NCBI RefSeq assembly: GCF_900105805.1
Contig: NZ_LT629788.1
Location: 5,378,501-5,442,500 of the forward strand
Direction: 5' to 3'
Source of the DNA: Pseudomonas moraviensis
GTDB taxonomy: Bacteria; Pseudomonadota; Gammaproteobacteria; Pseudomonadales; Pseudomonadaceae
Length of the DNA: 64,000 nucleotides
The notes beneath the pieces were generated by a model, which was not told where the DNA came from, did no database searches, and saw only the letters and a list, made by a program, of their open reading frames with translations. Below, piece after piece: positions 25,104 through 32,044 of this stretch (positions are counted from its first letter, which is position 1; each line of letters starts with the position of its first letter). The position numbers and the translations under genes were made by a program.

Positions 25104-25160
25104 ATGGCGGCTCACGTTAATCAATCATGGAACGACAAAAATGGCCAATATGCATACTGA
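25104..25160 (+). CDS. Short upstream reading frame (18 codons), possible leader peptide
   Basis: ATG at 25104 follows a strong ribosome site (AGGAAGG at 25093-25099). The frame reads MAAHVNQSWNDKNGQYAY and stops at 25160, overlapping the next gene's start at 25141 by 20 bases in another frame. The next gene has no good ribosome site of its own, so ribosomes ending here could restart there. No run of a single amino acid typical of classic attenuators is present. Whether the peptide itself matters is unknown. Confidence 0.4.
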   Translation: MAAHVNQSWNDKNGQYAY

Positions 25161-25461
25161 TCCTCCTTACGAAAAAATCACCCCTCACCCCGATAACCGC
25201 TTCATGGCCCTCACCGGCAATTGCAGCGACATGCCCAGCCTGTTCATCGACACTCACGTGCCTCTCGATATCCTTATGGACGCTGCCAACTACCGCATCC
25301 GCGCTGTGGTCCAGGTCCTGGAAAACATGTGCATGCGCGGCTCGATCGAATGCGACTCCGTGATCCTCAGCGACTTCGCCCTGCTGTGCGCCATCCCATT
25401 GCGCGATGGCTGTGATGTGCTGGACGTCATCGGCAAGCGCCTGCGCAGCTTACCCGCCTGA
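25141..25461 (+). CDS. Small DUF3077-like protein of unknown function
   Basis: A 106-residue protein (or 103 from the ATG at 25150) without signal peptide or membrane segment. The pattern F..LTGNCSDMPSLFIDTHVPLDILMDAANYRIRAV resembles DUF3077 proteins of Pseudomonas (a short strand, a PLF-V-type turn, then helices with an AL..AS pattern); several copies per genome are common in the group. The match is by memory and loose. It begins inside a short upstream frame and behind a structured leader, so translation is probably controlled post-transcriptionally. Neighbours (type VI pair, rlmJ) give no functional hint. Confidence 0.6.
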   Translation: MANMHTDPPYEKITPHPDNRFMALTGNCSDMPSLFIDTHVPLDILMDAANYRIRAVVQVLENMCMRGSIECDSVILSDFALLCAIPLRDGCDVLDVIGKRLRSLPA

Positions 25462-25467
25462 AAAAGA

Positions 25468-25540
25468 TCAAAAGATCGCAGCTTTCTGCAGAGTGAGCGC
25501 CTATCCCATTTAGGAACTGCCGAAGGCTGCGATCTTTTGA
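25468..25540. repeat. Class B palindromic repeat pair (diverged)
   Basis: TCAAAAGATCGCAGC at 25468 and GCTGCGATCTTTTGA ending at 25540 are exact reverse complements; the inner parts have drifted. It is a bidirectional hairpin with an A-tract and T-tract at its ends, suited to ending transcription, between the small gene and rlmJ. Confidence 0.85.
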
Positions 25541-25619
25541 TGTTGAGGCCCGCTCGGCTGCGAACCCCTGACTTGCCGCCCGGTAAAAGGTAAACTTTGC
25601 GGCCCTCGCAGGAGCAGCC

Positions 25620-26459
25620 ATGAATTATCGTCACGCCTTCCATGCCGGCAATCACGCCGATGTGTTCAAACACCTGACCTTGACCCGCCTCATCGCCCTG
25701 ATGTCGCGCAAGGAGCAGCCGTTTGCCTATCTCGACACGCACGCCGGCATTGGTCTGTATGACTTGCAGGGCGATCAGGCCAATCGCACCGGCGAGTACC
25801 TGGAAGGCATCGCGCGGTTGTGGGATCAGCCGGACCTGCCGGCGCTGACCGCCGACTACATGAAGGTGCTGCACGAGATGAACCCGGATGGCCAGTTGCG
25901 CTACTACCCGGGTTCTCCCGAGCTGGCGCGGCGTCTGACCCGGCCGCAGGATCGGGTGATGCTCAACGAGAAACACCCCGAAGACGGTGTGTTGCTCAAG
26001 GACAACATGGCCGGTGATCGTCGGGTGAAAGTGCATCTGGGCGAGGGCTGGCACGTGGCGCGGGCGATGTTGCCGGTGCAGGAGAAGCGCGCGGTGATGC
26101 TGATCGATCCGCCTTTCGAGCAGCTCGACGAGATGCAGCGCTGTGCGGCATCAATGAAAGAAGCCATCGGCCGTATGCGCCAGACCGTAGCAGCGATCTG
26201 GTATCCGGTGAAGGATCAGCGTGCACTGCGGCGTTTTTATCAGGATCTGGCCGGCACGGGTGCGCCGAAGCTGCTGCGTGTGGAGTTGCTCGTGCATCCG
26301 CTGGATACGCCGAACAGCCTGAACGGTTCCGGGCTGGCGATCGCCAATCCGCCGTGGGGGCTGGAGGAAGAGTTGCGTGAGTTGCTGCCGTGGCTGTCGA
26401 AGAAGCTGGGGCAGACCCAGGGCGGCTGGCAGATGGATTGGCTGATTGCCGAGAGCTGA
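25620..26459 (+). CDS. rlmJ: 23S rRNA m6A2030 methyltransferase RlmJ
   Basis: A 279-residue S-adenosylmethionine-dependent enzyme that methylates A2030 of 23S rRNA. The N-terminus MNYRHAFHAGNHADVFKHL is diagnostic for the family; the SAM-binding motif is in YLDTHAGIGLYDL and the catalytic motif IV is DPPFE at about residues 163-167. AGGAG precedes the ATG at 25620 by about 7 bases. It is transcribed alone, bounded by class B repeats on both sides. Its position upstream of convergent msrA matches P. aeruginosa (from memory). Confidence 0.96.
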   Translation: MNYRHAFHAGNHADVFKHLTLTRLIALMSRKEQPFAYLDTHAGIGLYDLQGDQANRTGEYLEGIARLWDQPDLPALTADYMKVLHEMNPDGQLRYYPGSPELARRLTRPQDRVMLNEKHPEDGVLLKDNMAGDRRVKVHLGEGWHVARAMLPVQEKRAVMLIDPPFEQLDEMQRCAASMKEAIGRMRQTVAAIWYPVKDQRALRRFYQDLAGTGAPKLLRVELLVHPLDTPNSLNGSGLAIANPPWGLEEELRELLPWLSKKLGQTQGGWQMDWLIAES

Positions 26460-26473
26460 TCAACAGCAAGATC

Positions 26474-26551
26474 AAAAGATCGCAGCCTTCGGCAGCTCCT
26501 ACAGTTGAAATGCGTTTCCCTGTAGGAGCTGCCGAAGGCTGCGATCTTTTG
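26474..26551. repeat. Class B palindromic repeat pair between convergent genes
   Basis: CAAAAGATCGCAGCCTTCGG from 26474 and its reverse complement ending at 26551 form a near-perfect 32-base-arm hairpin with flanking A and T runs. It sits between the stop codons of rlmJ and msrA and probably terminates both. Confidence 0.9.
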
Positions 26552-26561
26552 CTTTCAGGGG

Positions 26562-27227
26562 TTAGTTGGCTGCCAGGCTCGCAGGCATGCACACGCCGGT
26601 GCCGCCAATGCCGCAGTAACCTTCCGGATTCTTCGCCAGATACTGCTGGTGATAGGCCTCGGCAAAGTACACGGTCGGTGCCTGGTCGATCTCGGTGCTG
26701 ATTACACCCAGACCGGCCTTCGCCAGTTCAGCCTGATACACGGCTTTGCTTTTCAACGCAGCATCCAGTTGCTCCGGGGTGGTGGCGTAGATCACCGAGC
26801 GGTACTGGGTGCCGATGTCGTTGCCCTGGCGCATGCCCTGGGTCGGGTTGTGCAGCTCCCAGAACATTGCCAGCAGCTCTTCATAGCTGACCTTGGCCTT
26901 GTCATACACCACCAGAACCACTTCGGCATGGCCGGTCAGGCCGGAGCAGACTTCTTCATAAGTCGGGTTCGGCGTGAAGCCACCGGCGTAACCGACCACG
27001 GTGCTGACCACGCCTTCGCGCTGCCAGAAGCGTCGTTCCGCGCCCCAGAAGCAACCGAGACCGAAAATCGCGAAGTCGACGTCCTGAAAGAATGGACCGA
27101 GCAGCGGAGTTTCTTCGAAAACGAAATGTTTTTCCGGCAGGGTCATCGGGGTTTCGCGGCCGGGCAGGGCTTGTTCTTTGGTTGGAAGCACGTTTTTGTT
27201 CACCAGAATTTCCGAGCGCAGAACCAT
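26562..27227 (-). CDS. msrA: Peptide methionine-S-sulfoxide reductase MsrA
   Basis: A 221-residue repair enzyme that reduces the S epimer of methionine sulfoxide in proteins, regenerated by thioredoxin (trxC is in this window). The catalytic GCFWGAERRFW motif is at about residues 58-68, and the family signature TQYRSVIY follows. The C-terminus, GYCGIGGTGVCMPASLAAN, supplies resolving cysteines. GAGAGGAACG lies just before the ATG at 27227. The length and N-terminal extension are normal for Pseudomonas. No export signal, so cytoplasmic. Confidence 0.97.
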   Translation of the reverse strand: MVLRSEILVNKNVLPTKEQALPGRETPMTLPEKHFVFEETPLLGPFFQDVDFAIFGLGCFWGAERRFWQREGVVSTVVGYAGGFTPNPTYEEVCSGLTGHAEVVLVVYDKAKVSYEELLAMFWELHNPTQGMRQGNDIGTQYRSVIYATTPEQLDAALKSKAVYQAELAKAGLGVISTEIDQAPTVYFAEAYHQQYLAKNPEGYCGIGGTGVCMPASLAAN

Positions 27228-27307
27228 GATCGTTCCTCTCAGTCAGGTTGGAGGTAAAAGGTCAGACCGCCAGTGTGCCGAATGATGCCGAGTTAATCAC
27301 TACCCAA

Positions 27308-27392
27308 TGTAGGAGCTGCCGAAGGCTGCGATCTTTTGATTTTGCTTTCTAAAAACCAGATCAAAAGATCGCAGCCTTCGGCAGCTCCTACA
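27308..27392. repeat. Class B palindromic repeat pair
   Basis: TGTAGGAGCTGCCGAAGGCT from 27308 and its reverse complement ending 27392. Here the arms are in the opposite order from the pairs at 15622 and 26474 (the TCCTACA ends face outward). It lies between the msrA start and the dipA stop. Confidence 0.9.
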
Positions 27393-27429
27393 GGGGACGG
27401 CATGTTATGGCGAGAATGGGGTAGCGGGG

Positions 27430-30126
27430 TTAGAGGCACAGCGGCCCACGCGGGTAGCGCTTGAGGGCTTTGATCAACTCGTCACCGGGAATCGGTCGGT
27501 CGAACAGATAACCCTGACCGACGTCGCAACGATGCCGGCGCAGGAACGCCAGTTGCTCGGCGGTTTCGATGCCTTCGGCGACCACCTTGAGTTTCAGGTT
27601 ATGGGCCATGGCAATCACCGCGGAGGTGATTTCCATGTCGTCCTGGTTGTCAGGTATTTCATGGATGAAGCTGCGATCGATCTTGATGATGTCAATCGGG
27701 AATTTCTTCAGATAACTCAGCGATGAATACCCGGTGCCGAAATCGTCCATCGCCAGGGTCAGGCCCAGACGCTTGAGCTGGTCGAGTTGCAGATGCGTGT
27801 CTTCGGTGGCTTCCAGCAGCAGGCCTTCGGTCAGCTCCAGCTCGAGCAGATTGGCCGGCAGCGCTTCCTCCTTGAGGATGTTGGCGATCGAGGCGACCAG
27901 ATCCGGATCGGAGAATTGTTTCGGCGACAGGTTGATTGCCACTTGCAGATTGCCCAGGCCGGCGGCGGTCAGGGATTTGCTCATGCGACAGGCCTGACGG
28001 GCGATCCATTTGCCAATCGGAATGATCAGGCCGGTCTCTTCGGCGACGCTGATGAACTGGTCCGGACGGATCATGCCGCGCTCCGGGTGGTTCCAGCGCA
28101 GCAGTGCTTCCATGCCCAGCAGGCGACCGCTGCGCAGGCACAGTTTCGGCTGGTAGAACACGTCCAGCTCGTTCTGGGTCAGGGCGCGGCGCAGGTTGTT
28201 CTCGACGAACAGTTTGTAACTGGCTTCGGCGTTCAGCGCTTCAGTGAATACCTGCAACTGGTGTTTACCGTTGGCCTTGGCCTTGTGCAGCGCCAGACCG
28301 GCGTTGCGCATCAGGGTCTGCGGATCGCGCCCGTGCAGCGGCGCGCAGGCGAGGCCGACGGAGCCGGTGACGCTGATCAACTGATTGTCGACGAACATCG
28401 GCTTGTCGAGCGTCATCAGCAACTGACTGGCAATCTGCTGCCCGGCTTCAAGGTCGGTGTCGTCGAGCAATACGGCGAATTCGTTACTGGCAAAACGCGC
28501 GAGGCTGCCACTCGGGCTGAGGCTGTTGCGCAGGCGCCGGGCAAGGCTGATCAACAGTTTGTCGCCGGTCTGGTGACCGAGGCTGTCGTTGATCCGCTTG
28601 AAGTTGTCGATGTCGACCAGCAACAGGCTGATCGGCGCATCGCTGTCGCGGGCGAAACGCTCGTCAAGATTGCGGATGAATGCCGGACGGTTGCCCAGGT
28701 TGGTCAGGTTGTCGGTATACGCCAGGCGCTCGATACGCTGCTGCGCCAGTTTGGTCTGGGTGATGTCCTCGTAGATGCCGATGTAATGCGTCAGCTCCCG
28801 GTTGTCGCCATACACCTTGGAAATCGACAACTGGCCCCAGTACGGTTCGAGGTTCTTGCGCCGGCTTTTGAATTCGCCCTGCCAGCTATTGCTCTGGGCC
28901 AGCGCCGAGGGCGCGTCGAACAGCAGCTCGCTGAGGTTTTCCAGTGCCGGCAACTCCGACAGGCGCTGGCCGTGGACTTCATCGGTGGTGTACTGGGTGA
29001 TCGCCGTGAAGCTCGGGTTGACGTACTCGACCACGCCGTCGCAGTTGACCAGCAAAAAGGCGTTGGCACTTTGCTCGACCGCGCGCTGGAACAGGTGCAG
29101 GGCGCTGGTGGCGGTGCGGCGGTTGTGGTTGTTGATCACTTGCGCGAACTGGTCGGCCAGCTCGCCGGCAAAGGCGATTTCGTCGGACTGCCAGGCGCGG
29201 GTGGCGCCGGTCTGTTCCAGGCACAACACGCCGACCACCTGGCCGTCGACGCGAATGCTGGCGTCGAGCATCGCATTGACGTCACGCGGACGCATGGCCT
29301 CGGCCATTTCGCGGGTACGCGGGTCATGCATCGCATTGTGCGCATCGATGGCGCGGCTGCTGTGCAGCGCTTCCATGTAGTTGGGGAAGCCGCTGATATC
29401 GATGGGCTCCGGCAGGAGATATTCCTGGGTCGCACGATGGTAGGCGGAAATCGGCAGCAACCGCTGGCCTTCGAGGTTCCACAGGCTGGCGCAGTCGATC
29501 TCGTAGATGTCGCAGGCGCAGCGGGTGATCAGCTCGGCGGCTTCCTGCAGTGAGTTGTGCGTGCTGTAACGCTGGCGCGCGAGCAGCAGAATCAGATCCT
29601 GCTGGGCACGCACGCGTTCCAGATGCTGCAGTTGTTCCTGCTGGGCGCGCTGGTTAAGCTCCAGCGCGATCTGCAGGCGCGAGTTCTGGGTTTCCAGATC
29701 GACCGAAGGCAGTGCCTGGGTTTCGTCGAACACGTCGTCGACGGCCAGCAGATAGCCGCGCAGCAAGTGCCGGTTGTGCTGTTTATAGGCTTCGCCCAAC
29801 TCAAGGATGTTCAACGCACCGGCGACGGTGTGCAGGGTGTAGCGCACGGCGTAATGCGGGTTATTGCTCAACTGTTGCTGGATCGCATCGTGCAGCTGAT
29901 AGCGCGCTTCCGGCTCCATCAGACTGGCGTAGGGCGAACCGACCAGTGCGCAAAGCTCGACGGCCGGCTGGCCGAATTGGCGTTCGCAGTTGGGATCGAG
30001 AAACAGCATCGCCCAACTCGCTTCATTCAGGCGCTCGAAACGCAGCATGCCGAGCCGCGAGGGCACAGGCAACTGCGTCACTACCTCGGCCGCCTTACGG
30101 CTGGCGGCATCGGGTTGGCTCTTCAT
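27430..30126 (-). CDS. dipA: Cyclic-di-GMP phosphodiesterase DipA (PAS-GAF-PAS-GGDEF-EAL)
   Basis: An 898-residue soluble protein that breaks down c-di-GMP. Order: PAS-like N-terminus (about 25-130), GAF (about 190-330), PAS with FQRAVEQSANAFLLVNCDG, a GGDEF domain whose signature is changed to ASNEF, and a complete EAL domain (GMEALLRWNHPE, INLSPKQF, ELTEGLLLE, MDDFGTGYSSL, KIDRSFI, VAEGIET, GQGYLF). The GGDEF half is thus probably non-cyclase and regulatory. P. aeruginosa DipA (PA5017) has the same domains and altered motif, sits next to msrA, and drives biofilm dispersal. ATG at 30126 is chosen to match that length; the ribosome site is weak, and the frame continues upstream to 30240. Confidence 0.93.
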   Translation of the reverse strand: MKSQPDAASRKAAEVVTQLPVPSRLGMLRFERLNEASWAMLFLDPNCERQFGQPAVELCALVGSPYASLMEPEARYQLHDAIQQQLSNNPHYAVRYTLHTVAGALNILELGEAYKQHNRHLLRGYLLAVDDVFDETQALPSVDLETQNSRLQIALELNQRAQQEQLQHLERVRAQQDLILLLARQRYSTHNSLQEAAELITRCACDIYEIDCASLWNLEGQRLLPISAYHRATQEYLLPEPIDISGFPNYMEALHSSRAIDAHNAMHDPRTREMAEAMRPRDVNAMLDASIRVDGQVVGVLCLEQTGATRAWQSDEIAFAGELADQFAQVINNHNRRTATSALHLFQRAVEQSANAFLLVNCDGVVEYVNPSFTAITQYTTDEVHGQRLSELPALENLSELLFDAPSALAQSNSWQGEFKSRRKNLEPYWGQLSISKVYGDNRELTHYIGIYEDITQTKLAQQRIERLAYTDNLTNLGNRPAFIRNLDERFARDSDAPISLLLVDIDNFKRINDSLGHQTGDKLLISLARRLRNSLSPSGSLARFASNEFAVLLDDTDLEAGQQIASQLLMTLDKPMFVDNQLISVTGSVGLACAPLHGRDPQTLMRNAGLALHKAKANGKHQLQVFTEALNAEASYKLFVENNLRRALTQNELDVFYQPKLCLRSGRLLGMEALLRWNHPERGMIRPDQFISVAEETGLIIPIGKWIARQACRMSKSLTAAGLGNLQVAINLSPKQFSDPDLVASIANILKEEALPANLLELELTEGLLLEATEDTHLQLDQLKRLGLTLAMDDFGTGYSSLSYLKKFPIDIIKIDRSFIHEIPDNQDDMEITSAVIAMAHNLKLKVVAEGIETAEQLAFLRRHRCDVGQGYLFDRPIPGDELIKALKRYPRGPLCL

Positions 30127-30298
30127 GAAGGAAACTCGCTTGGAAATATGCTGAATGCGCCGGGCTCTCGCCCTCTTGTCTGTTGGCTGCGGCAAGGTTG
30201 CATCATTGCGGCACCGACTGACAAGAGAGATGAAGGCCAAGTGCTATAAGAATATGTCGGCTGCAGTTAACATTTCTCCAGTGCACAACTGAAATGAG

Positions 30299-30364
30299 CA
30301 AAAGATCGCAACCTCACCGGGAGTGCAGGTCCATGCAGGAACTGCCGAAGGCTGCGATCTTTCG
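30299..30364. repeat. Degenerate class B repeat
   Basis: CAAAAGATCGCAACC near 30299 and GCCGAAGGCTGCGATCTTT near 30344 are an eroded copy of the class B pair, just beyond the phosphatase stop codon. Confidence 0.7.
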
Positions 30365-30369
30365 CGGGT

Positions 30370-31767
30370 TCAACGCAATTTCATACTGATCGATTGCAGT
30401 AGTTTGCCGTCACGATCGTGATACTTGACCAGGATCCGATCAGCCTCGACGACCACATGCGCAAAGTTGTCCTGGCTCACCACTGTACTGGTCAGGTCGT
30501 GCCGGTAGTCGCCGGCCGCCGTGCGCACCAGCGGTTGATCGAGGATGAACGTCGACGCCTTGGCATAGGGCAACAGTTTGCTGTTGTGAAGCGGCGAGGA
30601 CACGATGGTGTGGACTTCGAAATCGGCGTCTTCGCTGTGAGTCAGGCGACTGGTCAGCGAGCCATGGACATCGCCTGAGACAAACACCACGTTCTTGAGC
30701 CGATGGGTGCGAATGGTTTCCAGCAAGCGCAGACGCTGTTCGGGGAATGCTTTCCAGGCATCGTCACCGTTCAACTTGCGGTCGGGATAGAACATCACGC
30801 TGGTCACAACAAACTTCACCCGTGCCGTGTTGTGGATCAGCCAGTCAAGCAGCGCCTCTTCCTGCTCAGTATCGAGAATGCGTCGGTCATCCTTCGACAA
30901 GTTGCGCCGGGTGCGACTGTCAGTGACGAACCAGGCAATATCGCTGTCGCCGAACTGGTACCAGTAATGTTTCAAGCTGTCCCGGTCTATCTGACCCTTG
31001 CCGTTACATGCATAAACCGGGCTGTGGCTGGCTTGATATAGTTCATAAGCGGCCATGGCATTGCGATATAAGTCCTTGTCCGCTGCTTTCGCATTGGCGG
31101 GCCAGTTATCCTCAATTTCATGATCGTCGAGCATCATGTAAGTCGATGTATTGGCCATCAGTCGTTGAATATTGGGTTGCGAAAATGCGGTCCGATATTT
31201 CTTCAGGATGTCTTTGGCTTCGCGATCCGGTGCAATGATATTCAAATCGTCTACATACACTTGATCCCCGGTCATGATCACCGCACTGACGGGAGGCCGG
31301 CTGCTTTCAATGAGCTGATTGATCGAGCCGAAAATGCGGTCGCCCAGTTGCGGTAACGTCGCGATGCCGGCGGTGATCCGCAGATAGCGGCACGACCCGA
31401 CCACAAAAGCTCGTGGCTGGCTGGATTGCGGGGTGCGGGTGCGAAAGCAGTAAAGCTGTCGCGGCCATTGCAGTGGGAACTCCACTACCGTGTCGATCGT
31501 GTGTACCGGGTTCATCGGACTCAACCAGCCGGCCTGGTATTCATATTCGCAATCGGCTTCGAGATCCTGCAGTACCAGTACTCCCGACATGTCATTGGCT
31601 GGATTCAAAAGTGCAAATACACTGTTTGACCATTTTTCCGCGCCCGCTTTGCGAGCGCGGACTCCGGCAAATACGCGTTTCTTGTCCTGTTGTTCGCCGC
31701 GCATGAAAATGCGAACTTCATTAGTTGTGGCATGACCCACGATGGGGCCGATAGTCGGTTTGAACAT
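30370..31767 (-). CDS. PhoD-like metallophosphatase without export signal
   Basis: A 465-residue protein of the PhoD/metallophosphatase group. Metal-ligand motifs are VGSCRY, MTGDQVYVDD, MMLDDHEIEDNW, FVTDSRTRR and VSGDVHGS, in the normal order. Classical PhoD enzymes are Tat-exported phosphodiesterases; here ATG at 31767 (MFKPTIGPIVGHATTNEVR) gives no twin-arginine signal, so a cytoplasmic location is inferred. The frame continues upstream to 32013, but that extension has no family resemblance and contains a terminator. The region and its upstream gap look more AT-rich than neighbours. It lies between dipA and aceF, which are adjacent in P. aeruginosa (from memory), suggesting an insertion. 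Substrate unknown. Confidence 0.85.
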   Translation of the reverse strand: MFKPTIGPIVGHATTNEVRIFMRGEQQDKKRVFAGVRARKAGAEKWSNSVFALLNPANDMSGVLVLQDLEADCEYEYQAGWLSPMNPVHTIDTVVEFPLQWPRQLYCFRTRTPQSSQPRAFVVGSCRYLRITAGIATLPQLGDRIFGSINQLIESSRPPVSAVIMTGDQVYVDDLNIIAPDREAKDILKKYRTAFSQPNIQRLMANTSTYMMLDDHEIEDNWPANAKAADKDLYRNAMAAYELYQASHSPVYACNGKGQIDRDSLKHYWYQFGDSDIAWFVTDSRTRRNLSKDDRRILDTEQEEALLDWLIHNTARVKFVVTSVMFYPDRKLNGDDAWKAFPEQRLRLLETIRTHRLKNVVFVSGDVHGSLTSRLTHSEDADFEVHTIVSSPLHNSKLLPYAKASTFILDQPLVRTAAGDYRHDLTSTVVSQDNFAHVVVEADRILVKYHDRDGKLLQSISMKLR

Positions 31768-31947
31768 AATCGATTCCGTTCGAAAGCTGTAGTGATAAGA
31801 ATTAAATAAGCGGAGCGCGTTGATGCAACTTTCCTGAGCAGAGGTTAGTTGGCCGGCGACGGAAAATATTGGCGTGAAGTGGACCAGGCCTGTGGCCGAT
31901 GTCAGCGCAGGTTGTAGGAAAGGGGTGGGGGCCGGTTTATTTCGGGC

Positions 31948-31976
31948 AAAAAAAGCCCCGCCAGAGTGGCGGGGTT
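31948..31976 (-). terminator. Rho-independent terminator after aceF
   Basis: On the minus strand AACCCCGCCA-CTC-TGGCGGGG is followed by CTTTTTTT, about 70 bases past the aceF stop. A second strong hairpin without a T-tract, CGGCCCTCCG...CGGAGGGCCG (32015-32038), lies between it and aceF and may protect the 3' end of the mRNA. Confidence 0.9.
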
Positions 31977-32044
31977 GAGGTACGAGCGTGTGGCGCTCGA
32001 AAGGGTGCAGCAAGCGGCCCTCCGTTGCCGGAGGGCCGTTCGGG

